In this document: positions 1-7,518 of the stretch, piece after piece
How the letters are laid out: each line of letters starts with the position of its first letter
How positions within the stretch are numbered: the first letter of the stretch is position 1
Source of the DNA: a bacterium
GTDB lineage: Bacteria; Ratteibacteria; UBA8468; B48-G9; JAFGKM01
Direction of reading: 5' to 3'
Length of the DNA stretch: 16,251 bases
NCBI GenBank assembly: GCA_021157805.1
Contig: JAGGVW010000127.1
Location: forward strand, 1-16,251
Translations under genes and position numbers: made by a program
The notes under the pieces: generated by a model
The model's input: only the letters and a program-made list of their open reading frames with translations
What the model was told of the DNA's origin: nothing
Database searches by the model: none

Positions 1-2
1 AA

Positions 3-521
3 GGCAGGGGTGACTATGATAAGGCCATAGAGTACTATAAGAAAGCATTAGAGGTGGAGCCGGAGAGGACAGATGTATATGTGGAGATAGCAGATAGTTA
101 TAAGAAGGAAGAGAGATATAAAGAGGCAGAGAGATATTATAAGGAAGGGATAAAGAGGAATCGGAAGTTAGTAGATTGTTATAGGAGTTTGGGAGAGATG
201 AGTAAGAATTTGGGGAGATGGGAAGAGGCGATAGGGTATTATAAGAAGGCATTGGAGATAAGGCCATGGGATGCAGATAGTTATATGGAGATAGGGCATA
301 TATACAAAGGGGACGGAGAAAATGAGAAGGCAGGCGTATATTTTCAAAAAGTCATAGAAATAAATCCTGATTATGCCGATGCCTACTATTATTTGGGAGA
401 AATTTATATTGATTTAGGTAATAGGGAAAAAGCATCCCACCAGGTAAAAAAACTTCGAGAGTTGGGAAGCAATGAGTTAGCAGATAAATTAGAATCTCTA
501 ATAAATGAAAATAAGGAATAA
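3..521 (+). CDS. TPR-repeat protein, C-terminal part (5' end outside window)
   Basis: The reading frame is open from the left edge (first full codon at 3) with TPR sequence upstream of every candidate start, so the gene begins outside the window; the GTG at 54 lies inside a repeat and is not a real start. About four 34-residue TPR units are visible, each ending in a helix like YYKKALEIRPWDADSY followed by a Y-x-x-LG or IG helix. The protein ends with a charged helix (KKLRELGSNELADKL). TPRs are protein-binding solenoids; no catalytic domain is visible in this part. The missing N-terminus could be a membrane glycosyltransferase-like domain, as in the gene at 12861, or an SGNH domain as in the gene at 3904. 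The stop overlaps the next gene by 17 nt, suggesting co-transcription. The first 300 nt are strikingly poor in C compared with the rest of the gene. Confidence 0.85.
   Translation, partial: GRGDYDKAIEYYKKALEVEPERTDVYVEIADSYKKEERYKEAERYYKEGIKRNRKLVDCYRSLGEMSKNLGRWEEAIGYYKKALEIRPWDADSYMEIGHIYKGDGENEKAGVYFQKVIEINPDYADAYYYLGEIYIDLGNREKASHQVKKLRELGSNELADKLESLINENKE
30..365 (+). repeat. 102-bp period direct repeats encoding TPR units
   Basis: A motif of the form tattataagaaggcattgg recurs at about 33, 135, 237 and, more diverged, 339, exactly 102 nt (34 codons) apart. The copies at 33 and 237 are very similar at the DNA level, which suggests amplification or gene conversion of a TPR unit rather than only protein-level conservation. 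The coding strand between 61 and 300 carries only 11 C residues in 240 bases by my count. Confidence 0.7.
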
Positions 522-2640
522 ATTTTTATGCCTCTTTGCTTCTTCTAGGTTATATCCCTTTTATTTTGCTTCCTTAATTTTGTTAATCATATATTATCCA
601 GTATTTTTCCAGGGTAAACTGGCAGTTAATGATTCTGATGCTCTTGAACTTCATATTCCCAATAATTATTTTGTAGCCCAGAGTTACAAACAAGGAAGAC
701 TTCCTGTATGGAATCTCTATTTTAATTTAGGTCAGCCGGTATCCGATGGAACCACCCCTCTTTTTCATCCGGGATTGATATTTTATCTTTTTTTGGACCC
801 CTTTTTAGCAAATACAGTAGAAATTCTGTCTGGTCTATTTTTAGCCTGTATAGGAATATGGTATTTTCTTTCCAGCTTAGGTTTCACTCCTTTCTCCGTG
901 CTTGTGGGTTCTCTGATTTATATCTTAATCGGACCGGTATTTTTTCAGCATTCTTATCATTTAGGATTTATGGCTGTATTAGTATTGCCATGGTGTTTAT
1001 ATCTATTTCATCGTTATGATAGTACCAGGCGGTTTAGATGGTTATCAGGTGGAATTATATTATCTATATTGGCTGTACATAGTTTGGATCCTGACCTTCT
1101 AATTTATGTATTTTTGGGTCTTTTTATAGATAGAATAGTAACTGCTCCTAAGAAAAATAGATTTAGATACTTGTCCATGTGGGTGGGTGTATTTTTGTTA
1201 TCTCTTTTTACTGGGTTAGTAAATTTTTTGCCTTTTCATCAATGGTTACAATATAGTTCCCGGACTTTACATAATTATGGTGGAATACTGACCCCCGGTA
1301 TAACTAATTTATTATTTGCAATTTTTGCTAACACTTGGTTTACACCTTATCCTTACACAGATGTATTCTATTTATATATAGGTATTATTCCACTTTGGCT
1401 GGCCTTAATGAGCTTATTAAGTTTCAGTAAAAACGAGTATGTTTCCCGTTACTTTGTGTATACATTAATTTTTTTGATATATTACATAGTAATTCGTTTA
1501 ATTCAGATTTCTGCAAATTCTATATTTGATACCATAGACCCATGGAGGAGCATGGTAGTATTTTGTCTGGGGATAGCCCTTGTTTCTGCCAAAGGAGTAA
1601 AAAACATCATTGAGGGCAAAGCCTATTTTCAAAAAATTACGGCCGTAATCATTTTTCTGGCACTTTTACTTGCAACTTCGTGTTTTTTAAAAAATATGGA
1701 GGTACGAATATATGCTAATTTAGCTCTAACAATCTTTACCATGATACTTATTTTTGTGACCAGAAAGAAAAAATTGAGGAAACAAATCTTATTATTGGCA
1801 GTTTTAATAAATACAGGAACACCGGCCTTCCATTATGCAGTAGTGAGAGGAGCATGCACAGGTGAGGTGAGTAAAGAGAGGGTTTTAAGAAGCATTCCTC
1901 TTTTCCAATATTTAAAAAATATCATAAAAGACCCACATTGTAGAGTCTCTATCTTGGGTGGAAATAATAATTTAACTTTACTGGTAGGGTTGAAATCAAT
2001 TCCCAACTATTCCCCCTTTTACAATAAAACATTAGAACAGAGTTTATTGTCGGATGGATTAATACTGCCTAACAATTCTCAACCTTACTGGATGCTTTTA
2101 AATTATGCTGACGCAGAAAAATTAAGTTACTATGGGGTAAAATATTTGATAATTGATCCTATTGCCGTAAAACCAGAATGGCAGAGAGAGAGGTTTGTAA
2201 TTTCTCCACAAGGGTGGAAAGAGATAAAACTACCGTCTCAATGGTCTGATTACAGGGTGTTAGAAAACGAGTACTACCTCGGCAGGGCATATATACTATC
2301 TCATGATGGACAGAAACGGGAGGTAAAGTTTTTAATAGATGAACCTCAGAAAGTGGTATTGGAAGCTAGGGCATGTGAGGGAGATATTTTAATTTTGTCT
2401 GATCTCGATTATCCTGGTTGGAAAGTATATATGGATGGCAAAAAGGTAAGAGGAAGATTTAATTATAAATGTTTTCGATCTATTAGATTAGAGCCCGGTG
2501 TTCATAAAATAGAATGGATGTACGAAAATAATGTTCAAAAAAATTATTTGTTATTTAGTGGTTTATCTCTGTTTGCATTATTGGCTATAATTTTGTCTTA
2601 CAATGTCCAGATGTCAGAAAAATATTCTAGCAGACAATGA
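505..2640 (+). CDS. YfhO-family integral membrane protein (GT-C-like)
   Basis: A 711-residue polytopic membrane protein. The N-terminus has one membrane segment (about residues 18-36), then an exported-loop motif typical of the family: acidic residues in VNDSDALELH (41-50) and a LPVWN motif (66-70) followed by GQP. About ten further hydrophobic segments run to about residue 440. A soluble region follows, ending in a beta-type domain with DYPGWKVYMDG (635-645) and a last membrane segment (about 680-700). This architecture matches bacterial YfhO/DUF6044-type proteins, which are linked to glycosylation of lipoteichoic acid or other surface polymers using lipid-linked sugars. The substrate here is unknown. 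The ATG at 505 overlaps the TPR gene by 17 nt, and the stop overlaps the next start as ATGA (2637-2640), so translation is probably coupled. No strong Shine-Dalgarno precedes the start. Confidence 0.85.
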   Translation: MKIRNKFLCLFASSRLYPFYFASLILLIIYYPVFFQGKLAVNDSDALELHIPNNYFVAQSYKQGRLPVWNLYFNLGQPVSDGTTPLFHPGLIFYLFLDPFLANTVEILSGLFLACIGIWYFLSSLGFTPFSVLVGSLIYILIGPVFFQHSYHLGFMAVLVLPWCLYLFHRYDSTRRFRWLSGGIILSILAVHSLDPDLLIYVFLGLFIDRIVTAPKKNRFRYLSMWVGVFLLSLFTGLVNFLPFHQWLQYSSRTLHNYGGILTPGITNLLFAIFANTWFTPYPYTDVFYLYIGIIPLWLALMSLLSFSKNEYVSRYFVYTLIFLIYYIVIRLIQISANSIFDTIDPWRSMVVFCLGIALVSAKGVKNIIEGKAYFQKITAVIIFLALLLATSCFLKNMEVRIYANLALTIFTMILIFVTRKKKLRKQILLLAVLINTGTPAFHYAVVRGACTGEVSKERVLRSIPLFQYLKNIIKDPHCRVSILGGNNNLTLLVGLKSIPNYSPFYNKTLEQSLLSDGLILPNNSQPYWMLLNYADAEKLSYYGVKYLIIDPIAVKPEWQRERFVISPQGWKEIKLPSQWSDYRVLENEYYLGRAYILSHDGQKREVKFLIDEPQKVVLEARACEGDILILSDLDYPGWKVYMDGKKVRGRFNYKCFRSIRLEPGVHKIEWMYENNVQKNYLLFSGLSLFALLAIILSYNVQMSEKYSSRQ

Positions 2641-3911
2641 AAAAAAGTCATTTTTGTGAAAAATTAGCAAGTATAATGTTAGGAATTTTATTAGTTCTTA
2701 TGCTTGAGGGAATATCTAGACTTATTCCTTTTAAAAGCGATGAGTTAGAGGAGATTTTATCTGTTCTGGAACAAGATCCTGTCCTTTTTTGGAAATTAAA
2801 GCCCAATTTAAATACGAATTTTCAGAACACACAGCTGAATACAAACAAATGGGGATTAAGGGAGGTGAATTTCACCCGGACTAAAAAACCCAATGCTATT
2901 AGGATCATATGTCTGGGGGCTTCCCCTACCTTTGGTTGGGGAGTGAGATATCAGGAGGCATATCCATACCAACTAAGAAAAAATTTGGCAGAAAAATTTC
3001 ACCTCTCTTACGAGATCGAAGTGATAAATGCTGGAGTAATCGGTTATAGTTCTTATCAGGGATTGCTTTTTTTAAAAAATAAAATACTCAAATTTAATCC
3101 TGATATCATTACAGTTTCTTATGTAATTAATGATGTGGATAAATACCGCTTTTTTAGAAACAATGGCAAACCTGATAAATATCTACGGCCCAAAAATAAA
3201 TTTTTTATATATTTTGAAAATATTCTGCAGAAAAGTAGACTATATTATCTTATGAGGAAAATCTTTCTTGCATCCAATAAAGTCGGCTCCAAGTATTACG
3301 GCGGAATTAAGAATCTTTACCATCAATATCGTAGAGTATCAGAGGCAGATTACGAAAATAATATTACTAACATTATTAGGATAGCAAAAACAAAAAATAT
3401 CAAAGTAATTTTGCTAAGAATGCCCATGCGCTCTCCTTTTAAATTAGTTAAGATTGATGATGCAACTAAGAATCGGGCTGAGAGATTTATAACAGCCAGT
3501 ACTTATTTTGCTAATAGCGGTCAGTTTCTCTCAGCGATATCTTGTCTAAAGAAATCCTTACAGTATAATCCCTATTCGGCCAAAGCATTCTATTATTTGG
3601 GAGTTTATAACTACAAATTGAAAAACCACCATCTTGCTAAGATATGTTTTCAGATTGCGAAGGAATTAGAATTGCAAGAATGTGCTTTGGCTATTAAAAT
3701 GTATAATAATCTTATGGAGAAGGTAGCCAGAGAATATCGGATTCCAATAATTGACGTTTCTTCTATTTTCCGAAATAGAGAAGAGATGTTTTTGAATCCG
3801 GGACATGATTTTGTCCATCCTAGTGTATTAGGACATAAAAGGATAGGGGAGGAGATAGCCAAGTTGGTGTATAAATATTATTCTCAATATTTTAGTTTTG
3901 GACATGAATAA
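2637..3911 (+). CDS. Membrane-anchored SGNH/GDSL hydrolase with short TPR insert
   Basis: A 424-residue protein. A single N-terminal hydrophobic segment (about 10-30) looks like an uncleaved anchor. The SGNH blocks are visible in order: block I LGASPTFGWGV with Ser96; block II NAGVIGYSS (131-139) with Gly133; block III VINDVD with Asn165; and the final DFVHPSVLGH with Asp391 and His394. The Asp of GDS is replaced by Ala (GAS); Ser, Gly, Asn and His are kept, so activity is plausible. Between blocks III and V, residues about 280-345 form roughly two TPR-like helical pairs (SLQYNPYSAKAFYYLG). Family members deacetylate or O-acylate surface glycans or act as lipases; the substrate cannot be read from sequence. 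It starts within the ATGA overlap with the YfhO gene, and the next SGNH gene starts inside its last codons. Confidence 0.85.
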   Translation: MKKSHFCEKLASIMLGILLVLMLEGISRLIPFKSDELEEILSVLEQDPVLFWKLKPNLNTNFQNTQLNTNKWGLREVNFTRTKKPNAIRIICLGASPTFGWGVRYQEAYPYQLRKNLAEKFHLSYEIEVINAGVIGYSSYQGLLFLKNKILKFNPDIITVSYVINDVDKYRFFRNNGKPDKYLRPKNKFFIYFENILQKSRLYYLMRKIFLASNKVGSKYYGGIKNLYHQYRRVSEADYENNITNIIRIAKTKNIKVILLRMPMRSPFKLVKIDDATKNRAERFITASTYFANSGQFLSAISCLKKSLQYNPYSAKAFYYLGVYNYKLKNHHLAKICFQIAKELELQECALAIKMYNNLMEKVAREYRIPIIDVSSIFRNREEMFLNPGHDFVHPSVLGHKRIGEEIAKLVYKYYSQYFSFGHE

Positions 3912-5586
3912 ATTTATTAAAAGATTTGCTATTTTTGTATTTAGCTTATTTTTATTTCTGATAGGATTAGAAGTAAGTTTGAGAATAATAGGACAATTTC
4001 AAATTAAGAAAATCCTATCTCCCCATATCCATGAGAATAATTATGATTATAAAATCTTATGTATCGGAGATTCCTATACGGTAGGAGGATCAGTTGTCTG
4101 GGAGGAGTCTTATCCTTATTTACTCCAGGAGGTATTGTCTAAAACAGAGAAAAAAAATTTCGAGGTTATAAATGGAGGGAGATGTGAAATCAATTCTACG
4201 CAGGCTCTCTGGACTTTAAAAGAATTAACCAGAGTTTATAATCCGGATTGTGTGATTTTGCTTATTGGCTCAGCCAATAGATTTAATCTCTATGGGTATC
4301 ACTGTAATAGAAGAAAAAATATCCTTCCAGAGTTTAAAGTCTATAAAATGTTTACGATCCTTGTTACTAATCTTAAAGGGGCAGTTCTAAGATGGAAAGT
4401 GAGGCATCATCGAATTAAGAATAACTCCCAGATTATCGACACTAGTGATGTGGATATAGATGATTTAAGTTTTGAACCTAATGACCCCCAGGGATATTGT
4501 AAATTGGGTAGATATTATTTAGAGACCAGAAGATTTAAAGATGCTGAGCATGTCTTTAGAAAAGCCATAGAGATGGACCCCAATTTGGCTGAAGCCTATG
4601 CTGGTCTGGGACATGCTTGTAACTGGCAAGGAAGATATAAAGAAGCAGCAGATATATTTAAAAAGGCTCTGGAGTTAAATCCTTACGATGATGGGGTATA
4701 TAATGGATTGGGCAGCAGTTATAAACAGCAAGGGAAATATAAAGAGGCTGAAGCAATGTTTAAAAAAGCGATAGAGATAAATCCTGAGAACATAAATGCT
4801 TATATCGATTTGGGGTATTTTTACAACGAATTTAGAAGATATCGCCAGGCAGCTGAAGTATGGAAAAAACTTATCCAGTTGAAGCCAGATGATGATAGAT
4901 TATATGTGGAGTTAGGAAATGCCTATCAGCGGTTAGAGCAATTTGATCAAGCAATTAAGATGTATAGGAAAGCTATTGAGATAAATCCATACCAAAGTCA
5001 GGCCTATACAGAATTGGGAAATATAAGCATTTGCCATGGAGATTATGACAAAGGGATGGAGTTCCTATTTAAAGCGATAGAAATAGATTCCTCTAAATTT
5101 ATCAATTATTATTTTCTAACTAGAGCATATGAACTTCAGAACAAATATGACTCTGAATACGTCTTGAAAATATTTGAAAATATGGTGGAAAGGCATCCCG
5201 AGTTGAAAAAAAATAAATTATTTATGAATAATTATGATTTTTTTAAGAATCGAGAAATTTGGGAACAGAGAATAGATGATTGGTTGAGAAATGACCTGGA
5301 GCAAATTGTAAAATTTTGCAAACAAAAGAACATAACTCTAATAGTGCAAAATTATCCTTATCCATATCTTAAGGTAAATAAAATTCTTAAAGAGATAGCA
5401 GATAAGTATAATCTTCCATTTGTTGATAACTATTCTATTTTTTCTAAATTAGTAGCTCAGAATGGAGAAGAGAAATATTTTACCGATTACGATCACTGTA
5501 CACTGAGAGGGCATAAAATCATGGTCCAAAATATATATAAAACTTTAGTTGTAGAGGGAATTGTAGAGGGGAATCTGGGTAATTGA
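3904..5586 (+). CDS. Membrane-anchored SGNH/GDSL hydrolase with TPR solenoid inserted in the fold
   Basis: I chose the ATG at 3904, which overlaps the upstream stop as ATGAATAA, over a TTG two codons earlier; this gives 560 residues. An N-terminal hydrophobic segment (about 8-30) anchors the protein. SGNH block I is IGDSYTVGG with Ser57, block II is INGG (89-92), block III is IGSAN with Asn125, and the last block is DYDHCTLRGHK with Asp528 and His531. Between blocks III and V lie six to seven TPRs (about 196-430), each ending like KKALELNP or KKAIEINP. The overall layout is that of the preceding gene, but with a much longer insert, so the two look like tandem paralogues that differ in TPR number. 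The expected role is acyl transfer or removal on a surface glycan, with the TPRs docking a partner. This is inference. Confidence 0.85.
   Translation: MNKFIKRFAIFVFSLFLFLIGLEVSLRIIGQFQIKKILSPHIHENNYDYKILCIGDSYTVGGSVVWEESYPYLLQEVLSKTEKKNFEVINGGRCEINSTQALWTLKELTRVYNPDCVILLIGSANRFNLYGYHCNRRKNILPEFKVYKMFTILVTNLKGAVLRWKVRHHRIKNNSQIIDTSDVDIDDLSFEPNDPQGYCKLGRYYLETRRFKDAEHVFRKAIEMDPNLAEAYAGLGHACNWQGRYKEAADIFKKALELNPYDDGVYNGLGSSYKQQGKYKEAEAMFKKAIEINPENINAYIDLGYFYNEFRRYRQAAEVWKKLIQLKPDDDRLYVELGNAYQRLEQFDQAIKMYRKAIEINPYQSQAYTELGNISICHGDYDKGMEFLFKAIEIDSSKFINYYFLTRAYELQNKYDSEYVLKIFENMVERHPELKKNKLFMNNYDFFKNREIWEQRIDDWLRNDLEQIVKFCKQKNITLIVQNYPYPYLKVNKILKEIADKYNLPFVDNYSIFSKLVAQNGEEKYFTDYDHCTLRGHKIMVQNIYKTLVVEGIVEGNLGN
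4480..5200 (+). repeat. Tandem TPR units (102-bp period) inside the SGNH gene
   Basis: Six to seven 34-codon repeats with the protein pattern Y-K-E-A-x-x-x-F-K-K-A-I-E-I-N-P. Adjacent copies keep similar DNA, for example tataaagaagcagcagat and tataaagaggctgaagca in neighbouring units. The related repeats at the left edge and in the gene at 12861 point to a shared source of TPR modules. Confidence 0.7.
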
Positions 5587-5598
5587 GGTCTTCATTTG

Positions 5599-5604
5599 AA
5601 GGAG
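5599..5604 (+). promoter_or_regulatory. Ribosome binding site for the DUF5989-type gene
   Basis: AAGGAG lies 9 nt before the ATG at 5614. It decides the start: the upstream in-frame TTG at 5596 would place this element inside the coding sequence. It is one of only two clear Shine-Dalgarno sequences in the cluster. Confidence 0.7.
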
Positions 5605-5613
5605 TTAAATAAT

Positions 5614-5826
5614 ATGGATGAGATTAAACCTTCAGGCAAAAAGACAAAAAAGAAAACATCCAAGATCAAATCTAATTTTGAGTTATTGATGGTTTTGTTT
5701 GTTTTAATTAAAACCCATAAAAAATGGTGGTTGTTACCTCTTTTGATTGTTCTTGCTTTTCTCAGTTTGTTTGTAACATTGAGCGGTAATCAGTCAGTGC
5801 TTCCCGCTATCTATGCATTGTTCTGA
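5614..5826 (+). CDS. Small DUF5989-type membrane protein
   Basis: A 70-residue protein. Residues 1-20 are Lys-rich and probably cytoplasmic (GKKTKKKTSK). A short helix (23-33) follows, then the motif HKKWWLLPLL (35-44), which leads into one transmembrane segment (about 39-57), and the end is SVLPAIYALF. The KKWWLLPL motif and the terminal PxIYxLF are the hallmark of DUF5989, a short single-span family of unknown function. From general knowledge, such genes often sit beside SxtJ-type small membrane proteins and carbamoyltransferases in surface-polysaccharide or natural-product clusters. It begins 27 nt after the SGNH gene with its own ribosome binding site, suggesting separately tuned translation within the operon. 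The Lys-rich extension makes it longer than the usual ~50 residues. Its function is unknown; an assembly or scaffold role is only a guess. Confidence 0.75.
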   Translation: MDEIKPSGKKTKKKTSKIKSNFELLMVLFVLIKTHKKWWLLPLLIVLAFLSLFVTLSGNQSVLPAIYALF

Positions 5827-5867
5827 AAAAGCCCTTCGGATATTTATATTTGGAATTAGATAACAAG

Positions 5868-7331
5868 ATGAAAAAAAAGATATTGCTGATCAGAACTTAT
5901 ATCGATGTTGGCTTAGGTGGTGCTGTTCCACCTATGGAGCTTCTTCACATAGCTTCTGCTATATTGAGGAAATTTGGCAATAAATATGAACTGAGGCTTC
6001 TTCATACCAATATCGAGTCTTGTGATTTAGAGAGGATACAGGAGGAAGTGGAAGTTTTTAATCCTGATATTATATTGTTGAACAGTCTGATTTGGGAAGC
6101 GGAGTTAGTTCATGTCATAGCATCTTTATCCAAAAAAATTATTCCTCATACTAGAATAGTGGTCCAGGGACAGATGCCTACTTTAGTAGGTGAATATGTG
6201 TTGTGTGACAGAAATATTGATTTTGGAATCATAGGAGAAGGAGAAATTGCTGTATTAGACCTTCTCTACAGGTTAGAGAATAGAAGAGATTTCTGTGATG
6301 CACGAGGGGTAATATATCGTGACAATGGCAATATTGTAAAGACAACAACTTCAAAGTACATAGAGAATCTGGATGAGTTCTGTATCTTGCCGGATATTTG
6401 GGATTTAATAAATATAAAAAAGTATGCTAAATATCAGAATTGGAATGGCAGTTTAAGGGAAGAATTTTATATCCCTATCCTCAGTTCTAGGGGATGCCCG
6501 TTTGACTGTATATTTTGTTGTATCAGAGATATGTACGGGAAGAAATTCAGAGCTCGGTCTCCTGAAAATGTGGTCTCCGAAATCAAATCTTTATATGAAA
6601 AATTTAATTGTAGAGAATTTCATTTTTTTGACCCTGTTTTCAATTATGATTTACAGAGAGCGAAAAAGATATGTCAACTCATTAAAGATACAGGGCTAAA
6701 TATTAGCCTCGCTTTTCCTCATGGGTTGCGGGCAGACCTTATGGATGAGGAATTGATAAAACTTTTAAAATCAGCCGGGACATATAAATTGGTATATGGG
6801 ATAGAGACATCCTCTGCTCGGTTGCAGAAAAAGATCAGAAAGAATTTAAATCTCGAAGATGTTAAAAAAGTAATAGAGAAAACCTCTCGAGCAGGAATTA
6901 TCGTGGGTGGATATTTTATGTTGGGTTTCCCGGAGGAAACTAAGGAGGAGATGGAACAGACTATCCAATTTGCAATAGATTCCGAACTTGACATCGCCTC
7001 TTTTTTTAAAATGACTTCATTTCAAGAAGCAGTAAAATACTATAAATCTGTGGCCGACTCAATTAATGAAACCACCAAAGTTTTGTCCAAGCTTAAAAAT
7101 TTTTCCTATTACTCTAGAGATGTCCGAGGTGGGTATGTATCTGAGCGAGAATTGAATACCTTGATATTAAAGGCTCAACGGAGGTTCTATCTTAATTTTA
7201 GAAGATTTAAAAGAGGTTTAATGAAATATCCGGACAGGTTTATATTTGTCAGGAATTTTATAAACGCAACAGCTTTGATTATTCAGGGATATCTGGAGAC
7301 CAAGCTGTTGTATAGTGCTTCTCATCAATAA
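5868..7331 (+). CDS. B12-binding-like radical SAM protein (first of two)
   Basis: I chose the ATG at 5868 (MKKKILLIRT, 487 residues) over the TTG at 5850, because the family starts with this basic residue/beta-strand pattern. Residues 1-140 resemble the Rossmann-type cobalamin-binding domain of BchE-like proteins, including VVQGQMPTL (98-106) and the conserved IIGEGE (122-127). The DxHxxG cobalamin motif is not visible, so B12 binding is uncertain. The radical SAM cluster motif CPFDCIFC (Cys210, Cys214, Cys217) follows SSRG as usual. Later family signatures are LRADLMDEELIKLLKSAG, YGIETSS and MLGFPEET. The C-terminal ~110 residues are basic and less conserved. Related enzymes carry out methylations, cyclisations and carbon-skeleton changes on many substrates, and the substrate here is unknown. 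The enzyme is expected to be cytoplasmic and oxygen-sensitive. Confidence 0.85.
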   Translation: MKKKILLIRTYIDVGLGGAVPPMELLHIASAILRKFGNKYELRLLHTNIESCDLERIQEEVEVFNPDIILLNSLIWEAELVHVIASLSKKIIPHTRIVVQGQMPTLVGEYVLCDRNIDFGIIGEGEIAVLDLLYRLENRRDFCDARGVIYRDNGNIVKTTTSKYIENLDEFCILPDIWDLINIKKYAKYQNWNGSLREEFYIPILSSRGCPFDCIFCCIRDMYGKKFRARSPENVVSEIKSLYEKFNCREFHFFDPVFNYDLQRAKKICQLIKDTGLNISLAFPHGLRADLMDEELIKLLKSAGTYKLVYGIETSSARLQKKIRKNLNLEDVKKVIEKTSRAGIIVGGYFMLGFPEETKEEMEQTIQFAIDSELDIASFFKMTSFQEAVKYYKSVADSINETTKVLSKLKNFSYYSRDVRGGYVSERELNTLILKAQRRFYLNFRRFKRGLMKYPDRFIFVRNFINATALIIQGYLETKLLYSASHQ

Positions 7332-7341
7332 CAGATTCAGG

Positions 7342-7518
7342 ATGAAGTACTACTTTGGGTTTATTTTATGCGCCATAGGTGTAATTTTGCCCTGGAGACT
7401 CAGGATAATATACTCTGAAATCTTAGGCTGGATAGCACAGATTCCTTATCTTTTATATTACTTAACCCTTAGATTTATTTTGAGGCTCCTTTCTGAAAAA
7501 AAAAGACACCAAGTATGA
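7342..7518 (+). CDS. Small two-span membrane protein, function unknown
   Basis: A 58-residue protein starting at ATG 7342, 10 nt after the upstream stop; an in-frame GTG at 7315 would overlap the radical SAM gene and add an unlikely polar N-terminus. It has two hydrophobic stretches (about 4-19 and 29-50) separated by LRIIYSEILGWIAQ, and a basic tail (SEKKRHQV). I do not recognise the family. It could play the part of the SxtJ-like small proteins that accompany DUF5989, but the similarity is only in size and topology. Its stop overlaps the PP-loop gene as ATGA (7515-7518), which argues that it is truly translated and stoichiometrically linked to that enzyme. Confidence 0.6.
   Translation: MKYYFGFILCAIGVILPWRLRIIYSEILGWIAQIPYLLYYLTLRFILRLLSEKKRHQV

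Noticed and set aside
30..365. CRISPR array or non-coding tandem repeat
   Set aside because: The repeats have a 102-nt period with no unique spacers, stay in one open frame, and translate to TPR units.
3650..3862. Minus-strand ORF of 70 codons
   Set aside because: It lies fully inside the SGNH gene at 2637, opposite its well-conserved C-terminal catalytic block, and its product has no recognisable domain.
6719..6994. Minus-strand ORF of 91 codons
   Set aside because: It is antisense to the conserved LRADL...GFPEE part of the first radical SAM gene; no start signal or domain.
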